A stretch of 13,910 nt of DNA. Source: Prevotella sp. CAG:924 (GTDB lineage Bacteria; Bacteroidota; Bacteroidia; Bacteroidales; Bacteroidaceae). The position numbers were made by a program, and so were the translations under genes. The notes under the pieces were generated by a model, which saw nothing but the letters and a program-made list of their open reading frames with translations, searched no databases and was not told the origin of the DNA. Positions 1 to 5,742 of this stretch are shown one piece after another (the first letter of the stretch is position 1; every line of letters starts with the position of its first letter). The stretch is from assembly GCA_000431975.1 (NCBI GenBank), contig HF988526.1, positions 9,446 to 23,355 on the forward strand. The letters run 5' to 3'.

Positions 1-22
1 TGCAGGAATGCCCAATAGTCCG

Positions 23-30
23 TACCTTTG
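23..30 (+). promoter_or_regulatory. Bacteroidetes-type -7 element upstream of the tRNA cluster
   Basis: TACCTTTG matches the Bacteroidetes -7 consensus TAnnTTTG exactly and lies about 60 bases before the first tRNA. The expected -33 TTTG position falls at the very edge of the window and no clear match is seen there. A transcription start near 35 would give a short 5' leader to be removed by RNase P. Assignment as the tRNA operon promoter is inference. Confidence 0.55.
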
Positions 31-91
31 CAACCGCATTAAGAGAAATGCTTCTTACAACAACAAAACAAAAAGTTGAAGAATTTAAAAC

Positions 92-164
92 GCGGCAATA
101 GCTCAGTTGGTAGAGCGCGACCTTGCCAAGGTCGAGGTCGCGGGTCCGAGTCCCGTTTGCCGCT
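92..164 (+). tRNA. tRNA-Gly (anticodon GCC)
   Basis: This 73-nt cloverleaf has acceptor arm GCGGCAA paired with TTGCCGC and a T discriminator. The D arm contains AGCTCAGTTGGTAGAGC. The anticodon stem CGACC/GGTCG encloses loop TTGCCAA, so the anticodon is GCC (glycine GGC and GGU). The T loop is TCCGAGT. No CCA is encoded, so the 3' end must be added enzymatically. A near-identical copy ends the cluster at 459-531 and differs by one compensated stem pair. Confidence 0.97.
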
Positions 165-237
165 CATTTTTTGAAACAGATGATCCTCTGAAAAGTTCTA
201 CTTTAAAAGAGGTGATACGAGGTCGGGAACCTCAATT

Positions 238-319
238 GCCCAGGTGGCGGAATTGGTAGACGCGCACGTTTCAGGTGCGTGTGTTTCACGACGTGCAGGT
301 TCGAGTCCTGTTCTGGGCA
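238..319 (+). tRNA. tRNA-Leu (anticodon CAG)
   Basis: This 82-nt tRNA has the long variable arm of the leucine class. Acceptor GCCCAGG pairs with TCTGGGC (one G-T pair) and the discriminator is A. The anticodon stem CACGT/GCGTG encloses loop TTCAGGT, giving CAG, which reads CUG. CCA is not encoded. It follows the first tRNA-Gly by 73 bases; that spacer holds two possible small hairpins (185-189 with 208-212, and 219-223 with 229-233) that could guide processing. Confidence 0.96.
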
Positions 320-355
320 CTATCTGTTTCAGAAATATTTTTCTGATTGCAAGCC

Positions 356-439
356 GGAGAGGTGGCGGAATTGGTAGACGCGCTACTTTGAGGGGGTAGT
401 GATAATTGTATCGTGGGAGTTCGAGTCTCCTCCTCTTCA
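356..439 (+). tRNA. tRNA-Leu (anticodon GAG)
   Basis: This 84-nt tRNA also has a long variable arm. Acceptor GGAGAGG pairs with CCTCTTC (one G-T pair) and the discriminator is A. The anticodon stem CTACT/GGTAG encloses loop TTGAGGG, giving GAG, which reads CUC and CUU. CCA is not encoded. It starts 36 bases after the preceding tRNA-Leu, consistent with one polycistronic tRNA transcript. Confidence 0.96.
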
Positions 440-458
440 CTTGTAAATCTGTTTTATT

Positions 459-531
459 GCGGCAATAGCTCAGTTGGTAGAGCGCAACCTTGCCAAGGTT
501 GAGGTCGCGGGTCCGAGTCCCGTTTGCCGCT
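459..531 (+). tRNA. tRNA-Gly (anticodon GCC), second copy
   Basis: This 73-nt gene is the same as 92-164 except for the second anticodon-stem pair, which is A-T here (486 with 500) and G-C in the first copy (119 with 133). Acceptor, D arm, T arm, anticodon loop TTGCCAA and discriminator are otherwise identical, and CCA is absent. It starts 19 bases after tRNA-Leu(GAG) and is followed, after 40 T-rich bases, by a protein gene with no clear promoter of its own. Confidence 0.97.
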
Positions 532-571
532 CTTTTATTTTTTTTCTATAGATTTTTGAGAAACAACCACC

Positions 572-1114
572 ATGAATTTATATCTCAGATATTTTGATCA
601 CGAAACTTTAGTATCCAATGCTGACGAAGCAGTTGATTTCTTGCGTTCACTTCAGGAAATTAAAGTAACACCGGAACTTGTAGAGGATATCCATGCTTAT
701 GCAGCAAGCGATGTAGCCTTTCCTAAACGTTATAAAGTGCGCGCACATGTCTATTTTATTGTTATTAAGACATTGGCGAAGAATATGACAGAGTTCAAAC
801 AGAAGAAGGCTTTACGGAGCAATAATGGCGAGAGCAAACGTAGTCAGCAAGATTCAGTTCTCTCGCGTCTGATGGCTGAACGGTCTGGTTGGTACGAAGG
901 TGATTTGACTTTTAAGCGCGTGGTCCTTGTCCCGGGTTCGAATAAGCATGAATATCGTGATACCCGTTTTGTGGCACGTTGCAAGGCATTGTCTGGAATG
1001 GATTGCTACAACCGCATAGTCGATCATTTGCGCACGCGTGTAGATGACCGTAGCCAGTTCTCGTCTGCAAAAGGCAAGAATTTCCGGTTTAGATATTTAG
1101 GCATGTGGAAATAA
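572..1114 (+). CDS. Unrecognised basic protein (180 aa)
   Basis: I do not recognise this family. The ATG at 572 is the first in-frame start and the frame is open to a TAA at 1114. The product has no signal peptide or membrane segment and is rich in Arg and Lys, with a charged polar stretch around residues 72-90 and a basic, aromatic C-terminus (ending RYLGMWK). It is probably cytoplasmic. A nucleic-acid-binding role would fit the charge and the neighbouring tRNA and ssb genes, but that is guesswork. It lies 40 bases after a tRNA with no exact TAnnTTTG promoter and no strong terminator between them, so it may be read from the tRNA transcript. The ssb gene follows after 52 bases, which suggests an operon. 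The gene is very likely real because it has ordinary codon usage and sits co-directionally between neighbours. Confidence 0.85.
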   Translation: MNLYLRYFDHETLVSNADEAVDFLRSLQEIKVTPELVEDIHAYAASDVAFPKRYKVRAHVYFIVIKTLAKNMTEFKQKKALRSNNGESKRSQQDSVLSRLMAERSGWYEGDLTFKRVVLVPGSNKHEYRDTRFVARCKALSGMDCYNRIVDHLRTRVDDRSQFSSAKGKNFRFRYLGMWK

Positions 1115-1166
1115 GACTGGACGTCGACCAGTAATCCGATTGTTTTTCAGAAGGGAGACGTAATCA

Positions 1167-1544
1167 ATGAATAAGGTGATGCTGATAGGTAATGTGGGCA
1201 TGGAGCCGGAGGTGAAGTACTATGATACGGATCAGTGCGTCGCTAAAGTTTCTTTGGCCACTACCGAGCGAGGTTATACGATGAAGAATGGTACGAAAGT
1301 ACCAGATCGAACAGATTGGCATACCCTCATATTCTATCGTCAGATGGCGAAGATCGTAGAGCAATATGTGCATAAGGGCGACAAGATTTATGTGGATGGC
1401 CGCCTTCATTACAACAGCTATGACGATCGACAGGGACGTCGCCATAATGTCGTTGAAATAGTGGTGGAGAATATGGAATTGCTTACACCGAAGCCAAAGA
1501 CTGCAGTCTCTGCTTCTGCCGTCAATCCCCAACAAGAGAAATGA
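1167..1544 (+). CDS. ssb: Single-stranded DNA-binding protein (OB fold) lacking the acidic C-terminal tip
   Basis: The 125-residue product matches bacterial SSB. It opens MNKVMLIGNVG, continues with the OB-fold strands (PEVKYY, AKVSLAT), and contains the diagnostic DWHTLIFYRQMAKIVEQYV and GDKIYVDGRL segments at about residues 50-80. SSB coats single-stranded DNA as a tetramer during replication, repair and recombination. The OB domain fills residues 1 to about 107, and only about 18 residues follow, ending NPQQEK. Bacterial SSBs normally have a longer disordered tail ending in an acidic motif such as DDDLPF that recruits partner proteins; none is present and no frameshift that would restore one is visible. 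A purine-rich GAAGGGAG lies about ten bases before the ATG. The gene is 33 bases upstream of the GldE-like gene, an arrangement I know from Bacteroidetes. Another full-length ssb elsewhere in the genome is possible. Confidence 0.93.
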   Translation: MNKVMLIGNVGMEPEVKYYDTDQCVAKVSLATTERGYTMKNGTKVPDRTDWHTLIFYRQMAKIVEQYVHKGDKIYVDGRLHYNSYDDRQGRRHNVVEIVVENMELLTPKPKTAVSASAVNPQQEK

Positions 1545-1577
1545 GAGGGAGGATACGGAATTATATAATTTATCATT

Positions 1578-2912
1578 GTGACAGATTTGTTATCTACAGG
1601 TGATTTGATCACCTTTCATCCTCTTTCAGTAGATGTTATCATCGCTATTGTTCTGACGGTGGGTCTACTGTTACTCTCCGGCTTTGCTAGTGGGTCGGAA
1701 ATAGCCTTTTTCTCGCTTTCTCCTCAGGATCTGGACGAGCTTCAGCCTGAAAGGAATGCAGCTGATGCCGGCATTGGTGACTTGCGCGAGGATTCGGAAC
1801 GCACATTGGCTACGATTCTCATTCTCAATAATCTGGTGAATGTGACGGTGATTATGCTATGCAACTACATATTCTCCTCTTTGGTGACGTTTCGTGCGGC
1901 ATGGCTTGAATTTCTTGTTATTACAGTTCTCCTGACATTCCTTTTGTTACTTTTCGGTGAGATTATGCCGAAGGTGTACAGTCGTGACAATCCTTTGAAG
2001 TTCTGTCGTCGTGCTGTGAATGGCATTCGCTTCTTCCGTAAGCTTTTCTGGCCGTTGGAGACGGTGCTGATGAAGAGTGGGACATTGGCGGAGAAGGCTG
2101 TTCCTAAGGAGAATAGACAATTGAGCATAGACGATTTGGAACAGGCTCTCGAATTGACAAATAAGGATGAGATCAAGGAGGAACAGTCAATGCTTCGTGG
2201 TATTATCCGTTTTGGTGATGAGACAGCCAAGGAGGTCATGACCTCTCGTCAGGATATTGTCGATATGGAGATCCATAGCAGTTTTGGAGATGTATTGAAG
2301 TGTATTGTCGAGAACAATTATAGCCGCATACCCATTTATCAGGGCGATGAGGATCATATCCGTGGTGTGCTCTATATCAAAGATCTGCTGCCTCATCTTT
2401 CCAAACCAGCCTCTTTTCGTTGGCAAAGTCTTATCCGGCCTCCTTATTTTGTACCGGAGACAAAGAAGATTGATGATCTGCTGCGTGAATTTCAGGAAAA
2501 TAAGATACATATAGCAATTGTTGTGGATGAGTTTGGCGGTACAAGCGGACTGGTGACCTTGGAGGATATCCTTGAGGAGATAGTCGGTGAGATCAATGAT
2601 GAGTATGATGAAGATGAGAAGACGTACTCCAAGCTCAACTATAATACTTATCTCTTTGAGGGAAAGACATTGCTAAGTGATTTCTGCAAGATATTGCAGA
2701 TTGATGGAGAAGAGTTTGACGATGTTGCCGGCGATGCCGATACACTAGCTGGCCTGTTGCTTGAACTGAAAGGAGATTTCTTGGGCAGACATGAGAAGAT
2801 AGACTATAAGAACTATACTTTCGAAGTGACAGATGTAGAGGAGCGACGTATCAGTCGTGTGAAAGTGACAGTACACGAGAAAAAGGCAGACGATGGCGCT
2901 GAGAAGAATTGA
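1578..2912 (+). CDS. gldE: GldE-like CNNM/CBS/CorC-domain membrane protein
   Basis: This 444-residue protein has the architecture of the CorC/HlyC (UPF0053) family. An N-terminal DUF21/CNNM membrane domain has hydrophobic segments near residues 18-38, 78-100 and 108-128. Two CBS domains follow at about 220-275 (SRIPIY at 249-254) and 285-340 (VVDEFGG, then VTLEDILEEIVGEI). A CorC_HlyC domain fills about 350-432. Family members are linked to divalent cation export; GldE is required or supporting for gliding in Flavobacterium, but the same gene occurs in non-gliding Bacteroidales, where its role is unclear. An in-frame TAA at 1566 rules out a longer form, so the start is GTG 1578. The last 20 bases overlap the next gene if that gene starts at 2893, which indicates translational coupling. 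The name rests on domain order and on the ssb and PPTase neighbours. Confidence 0.9.
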   Translation: MTDLLSTGDLITFHPLSVDVIIAIVLTVGLLLLSGFASGSEIAFFSLSPQDLDELQPERNAADAGIGDLREDSERTLATILILNNLVNVTVIMLCNYIFSSLVTFRAAWLEFLVITVLLTFLLLLFGEIMPKVYSRDNPLKFCRRAVNGIRFFRKLFWPLETVLMKSGTLAEKAVPKENRQLSIDDLEQALELTNKDEIKEEQSMLRGIIRFGDETAKEVMTSRQDIVDMEIHSSFGDVLKCIVENNYSRIPIYQGDEDHIRGVLYIKDLLPHLSKPASFRWQSLIRPPYFVPETKKIDDLLREFQENKIHIAIVVDEFGGTSGLVTLEDILEEIVGEINDEYDEDEKTYSKLNYNTYLFEGKTLLSDFCKILQIDGEEFDDVAGDADTLAGLLLELKGDFLGRHEKIDYKNYTFEVTDVEERRISRVKVTVHEKKADDGAEKN

Positions 2913-3483
2913 CCGTATGGCAGATGGCAGTATGCTCGGTATTTGGCAAATGACAGAATGCGAGGACGATCTGCCTTGTCCTATAGGATTGAATTTGTCG
3001 GCTTGGAAAAATGCTACACGCCGGTTGGAAAAATTGTGTACTCATGCATTGCTGCATGCAATGACGGGTAGCGATCTTATAATACGTACCCTTCCCAGCG
3101 GTCGGCCGGTGACGGACGGATGGGAGATAAGCGTCTCTCATACACGAGGATGGGTCGCAGTGTATCTAGCGAAAAACAAAAAGGTAGGTGTGGATATTGA
3201 GTATCAATCTGATCGTGTCAATCGTATAGCTGGCCGTTTTATGCGGGCAGATGAAAAACAGGAGAGTCGGATCGGACGATTGATCTGTTGGTGTGCCAAG
3301 GAAACTGTCTACAAGTTGCTTTCAGAAGAAGATCTTCAATATGCTCAGATGCGGTTGGAGTCATTCGTACCTGCTGAGCGTGGTGTTGTCTTTGTAGAGG
3401 ATCTGATGACAGATGCACGAATCAAGGTCGCTTATGAAGTAACTGAAGATTTTGTGCTCACATGGACGGATATGAGCAAATAA
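2893..3483 (+). CDS. Sfp-type 4'-phosphopantetheinyl transferase
   Basis: The 196-residue product carries the Sfp-superfamily signatures: EISVSHT at 79-84, VGVDIE at 98-103 with the Mg-binding acidic pair D101 and E103, and WCAKETVYK at 133-141 with E137 and K141. Enzymes of this family move the phosphopantetheine arm of coenzyme A onto a serine of acyl or peptidyl carrier proteins, in the cytoplasm. It is slightly short for the two-lobed monomeric type. The start is uncertain: ATG 2893 overlaps gldE by 20 bases, while ATG 2917 lies four bases after the gldE stop and would remove eight residues. Either implies coupling to gldE. No carrier-protein or synthase gene is nearby, so the target (fatty-acid ACP or another carrier) cannot be read from context. 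Confidence 0.9.
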   Translation: MALRRIDRMADGSMLGIWQMTECEDDLPCPIGLNLSAWKNATRRLEKLCTHALLHAMTGSDLIIRTLPSGRPVTDGWEISVSHTRGWVAVYLAKNKKVGVDIEYQSDRVNRIAGRFMRADEKQESRIGRLICWCAKETVYKLLSEEDLQYAQMRLESFVPAERGVVFVEDLMTDARIKVAYEVTEDFVLTWTDMSK

Positions 3484-3557
3484 GATGCTTTAGTTTTCTT
3501 AATACATCTTTCTTTTGCACTAAATTTTTATTTTCTTTTCACTTTTTTACCTTTTTA

Positions 3558-3589
3558 TTTGGAGATAATAGGATTTTTCATTATTTTTG
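3558..3589 (+). promoter_or_regulatory. Consensus Bacteroidetes promoter (TTTG-N20-TATTTTTG)
   Basis: TTTG at 3558-3561 and TATTTTTG at 3582-3589 match the -33 and -7 elements of Bacteroidetes sigma-A promoters, with a spacer of exactly 20 bases. The predicted start near 3595 coincides with an inverted repeat (TATAGG at 3595-3600, CCTATA at 3613-3618), so the GldB-like mRNA would begin with a hairpin in a leader of about 110 bases. The rest of 3484-3707 shows no gene. Confidence 0.75.
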
Positions 3590-3707
3590 CATCGTATAGG
3601 TAGTTGAGAAGTCCTATAAGTTCACACATTTTGTTGATACAGGCAGAAGAGCTTGTAAGGATACAGAACGCCAGTGATATAATGTTTTGTAAGTAGAAAA
3701 GATAGCA

Positions 3708-4514
3708 TTGAAGCAAAAGCTGATATACATATTACTAGGCATCGTCGTTCTTTGCTCGGGATGTGAGTGGAAGCTCCGTCCTAATGAAGACGCAGATGAA
3801 AGCGGTCATATCACCATTCAACGATATGACCGTTTGGAAAGCCGTTATCTTACTACAGGTGATTTTTCTGCCTTGCAACAGATGAACACCGAATATCCGA
3901 TAGAAACACGTACGTTGGTAGAAAAGATGTTGCAGATCGGCGATGTAAGTGATCATGACATCGCAGAACGTTTCCTTCGCTTCTATCAGGATTCATTATT
4001 GCAGACGCTCGTGGTTGATGCAGAGTCGGAATATGCAAATATGGATGATATAAACCGACAGTTTAATAAGGCTTTTGAGCAGCTTCGCGAGTGGATACCC
4101 AATCTTCCTATTCCTAAAGTATATGCTCAGATTGGAGCGCTTGATCAGAGTATCGTGATTGGAGAGAATTCTATCGGTATCTCATTAGATAAATATATGG
4201 GTGCAAAATATCCGCTTTATGCCCGTTTCGGCTTTTCCCAGGAGCAGTTGCAAACGATGAGTCGGTCTTATATTGTGCCCGATGCTGTGAGTTTTTATCT
4301 GTTGAGTCTTCATCCGCTTGAGAATTATGATCAGCACTCACAATTTGATAAAGATATTCATGTGGGTAAGGTGATGTGGATAGTCAATAAGGTTATGAAG
4401 CATCCTTATTTCGAGTCTGATGCTATTAACTATGTAGATCGGTTTATGAAAATACATCCTAATGTCACAGTCCAGCAATTGTTGGAAACGGAAGATATTA
4501 GGAAATTGAAATAG
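3708..4514 (+). CDS. gldB: GldB-like lipoprotein
   Basis: The 268-residue product starts with a lipoprotein signal: MKQK, a hydrophobic core LIYILLGIVVL, then CSGC, with Cys19 the likely lipidated residue (Cys16 is a less likely alternative). The mature part is largely helical and contains QIGALDQSIVIGENSIGISLDKYMG at about residues 141-165 followed by YP.Y, which I recognise from GldB lipoproteins. GldB is required for gliding in Flavobacterium, but homologues are common in non-gliding Bacteroidetes near gldE, so function here is unknown; an envelope role is expected. The start is TTG at 3708: an in-frame TAA at 3690 excludes a longer ATG form, and no in-frame ATG precedes the signal peptide. 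It is transcribed from its own promoter at 3558-3589 and ends before a hairpin terminator. Confidence 0.82.
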   Translation: MKQKLIYILLGIVVLCSGCEWKLRPNEDADESGHITIQRYDRLESRYLTTGDFSALQQMNTEYPIETRTLVEKMLQIGDVSDHDIAERFLRFYQDSLLQTLVVDAESEYANMDDINRQFNKAFEQLREWIPNLPIPKVYAQIGALDQSIVIGENSIGISLDKYMGAKYPLYARFGFSQEQLQTMSRSYIVPDAVSFYLLSLHPLENYDQHSQFDKDIHVGKVMWIVNKVMKHPYFESDAINYVDRFMKIHPNVTVQQLLETEDIRKLK

Positions 4515-4520
4515 ATTAAT

Positions 4521-4551
4521 AAGGGCGGAACTCATATCAGTCCCGCCCTTT
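4521..4551 (+). terminator. Intrinsic terminator after the GldB-like gene
   Basis: AAGGGCGG (4521-4528) pairs with CCGCCCTT (4543-4550); after a single mismatch, ACT pairs with AGT around a six-base loop. The following T run is short (TTT including the stem). It lies seven bases after the stop codon and could also limit leftward transcription from the convergent radical SAM gene. Confidence 0.75.
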
Positions 4552-4558
4552 CCATTAT

Positions 4559-4576
4559 GACCAGTTAGACCAGTTA
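4559..4576. repeat. Nine-base tandem duplication (GACCAGTTA x2)
   Basis: GACCAGTTA occurs twice head to tail at 4559-4567 and 4568-4576, just after the GldB-like terminator. It is too short to call a mobile element and may be a slippage product. Confidence 0.6.
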
Positions 4577-4740
4577 GTTTCTAATCACTATCTATAGTCA
4601 AGTTTGCATTCGGCTATTGTACCGGTATGTTCTTTGTACTTAGCCGGCTTATAGATGATCCAATGGATATCGTGTTTTATTGTCAGAATGTTTTGGGAAA
4701 CTAACCTCTTCCTTATCCGGATTGTTCGGTGAAGGTAATT

Positions 4741-5616
4741 TTATTGGCTCAATCGTTTATTGAGTTTTTCTGTGAATTGGTAGTTTTTCACTCCCCATCG
4801 CGGTGCGATTAACAGTTCGGGAGGACATTGGCTGACGAAGCGGTCATACACCATGTCTGTTCGTACAATCCGGATATATTTGACGATTAGGTCAAGATAG
4901 TCGTCTATGTCGTAGAGTGGAAAAGGATGTGTTGCATATTCCTCGGCTAGTCTGGTGCCTTTTACGATCTGCAATTGGTGAAGCTTGAGCACGTCGATTG
5001 GCAGGTTGGAGATCAGGGGAGCCTGACGTAGACTTTCTTCTGCATCTTCTCCAGGCAAGCCAAGGATGACATGAGCACCTGTGAAAATGCCCCGTTCATG
5101 CGTACGACGGATGGCATCCTGACTACATGCGAAGGTATGGCCGCGGTTGATGCGTCTGAGAGTAGTATCGTTGGCCGACTCTACTCCATATTCCACCATT
5201 ACAAAAGTGTGACGGGCAAGTGATTGCAGATAGTCGAGTAGGGCATCGCTGATACAGTCGGGACGTGTACCGATGACTATTCCTACAACATCGCTGACGG
5301 CTAGTGCCTCTTCATAGAGTGCCTGAAGGCGGGGAAGGGACGCATACGTGTTGGTGTAAGCCTGAAAATAGGCCAGATAGCGCATTTCGGGATATTTACG
5401 GCCGAAAAATAGTTTACCATCCTCGAGTTGTCGGGTTATACTCTGTTGGGGATGGCAATACGAAGGATTGAAAGTGCGGTTGTCGCAGAAGGTACAGCCG
5501 CCACTGGAGATTCTTCCGTCCCGATTGGGGCAGGTAAAGCCAGCGTTAATGGAGATTTTTTGTACCTTGAAAGGGAATATCTCACGCATCCATGAACCAA
5601 AGTCTCGATAATACAT
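4741..5616 (-). CDS. TIGR01212/YhcC-family radical SAM protein
   Basis: The 291-residue product begins with the family's N-terminal block and the cluster-binding cysteines C29, C41 and C44 in GFTCPNRDG...GGCTFC, a C-x11-C-x2-C spacing typical of the TIGR01212 group and unlike the common CxxxCxxC. Downstream blocks include GTRPDCI, VEYGVESAND, NRGH (about 145-158) and HVILGLPGED, as in Elp3/YhcC-like radical SAM enzymes. Such enzymes hold a 4Fe-4S cluster that cleaves S-adenosylmethionine to a 5'-deoxyadenosyl radical; the substrate of this family is, to my knowledge, unsettled. The length is close to the usual 300. Homology of residues 2-14 to the family's N-terminus supports ATG 5616, yet a -7 promoter element ends four bases before it, implying a leaderless or near-leaderless mRNA. 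It is cytoplasmic and is transcribed divergently from the DPP-IV gene. Confidence 0.92.
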   Translation of the reverse strand: MYYRDFGSWMREIFPFKVQKISINAGFTCPNRDGRISSGGCTFCDNRTFNPSYCHPQQSITRQLEDGKLFFGRKYPEMRYLAYFQAYTNTYASLPRLQALYEEALAVSDVVGIVIGTRPDCISDALLDYLQSLARHTFVMVEYGVESANDTTLRRINRGHTFACSQDAIRRTHERGIFTGAHVILGLPGEDAEESLRQAPLISNLPIDVLKLHQLQIVKGTRLAEEYATHPFPLYDIDDYLDLIVKYIRIVRTDMVYDRFVSQCPPELLIAPRWGVKNYQFTEKLNKRLSQ

Positions 5617-5620
5617 GTTG

Positions 5621-5628
5621 CAAAATTA
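5621..5628 (-). promoter_or_regulatory. -7 element just upstream of the radical SAM start codon
   Basis: Read on the minus strand this is TAATTTTG, an exact TAnnTTTG match, ending only four bases before the ATG at 5616. No TTTG is seen at the -33 distance (around 5648-5652). If active, it would give an mRNA that starts at or within a few bases of the start codon. Confidence 0.5.
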
Positions 5629-5684
5629 AGGATTTCTATTCATAATCTTTTTTTCTTTATACTTTATTTTCATGTCTTGCGTAA

Positions 5685-5712
5685 TTTGTTTACAGAAAAA
5701 GCACTATCTTTG
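5685..5712 (+). promoter_or_regulatory. Promoter of the DPP-IV gene
   Basis: TATCTTTG at 5705-5712 is an exact -7 match. TTTG at 5685-5688 is a candidate -33 element with a 16-base spacer, shorter than the preferred 19-21. A start near 5718 would leave a leader of about 25 bases to ATG 5743. This promoter argues against a longer TTG-initiated protein from 5677. Confidence 0.6.
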
Positions 5713-5742
5713 CAAGATAGAATATATAAGTTTAGCATTTCA

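Noticed and set aside
198..440. An 80-codon minus-strand frame with RTGLEPARRETHAPETC-like text.
   Set aside because: It is antisense to the two tRNA-Leu genes. Such RTGLEPA peptides are a well-known artefact of translating tRNA-Leu regions.
1116..1132. A small hairpin (ACTGG/CCAGT) between the 180-aa gene and ssb, considered as a terminator.
   Set aside because: The stem has only five pairs, no T run follows directly, and the neighbouring genes look co-transcribed.
1164..1535. A 123-codon minus-strand frame.
   Set aside because: It mirrors the ssb gene almost exactly and has no independent support.
5677..5742. A 22-codon N-terminal extension of DPP-IV from TTG 5677.
   Set aside because: It would run through an exact TAnnTTTG promoter element (5705-5712) and place a non-signal sequence in front of a typical Sec signal peptide.
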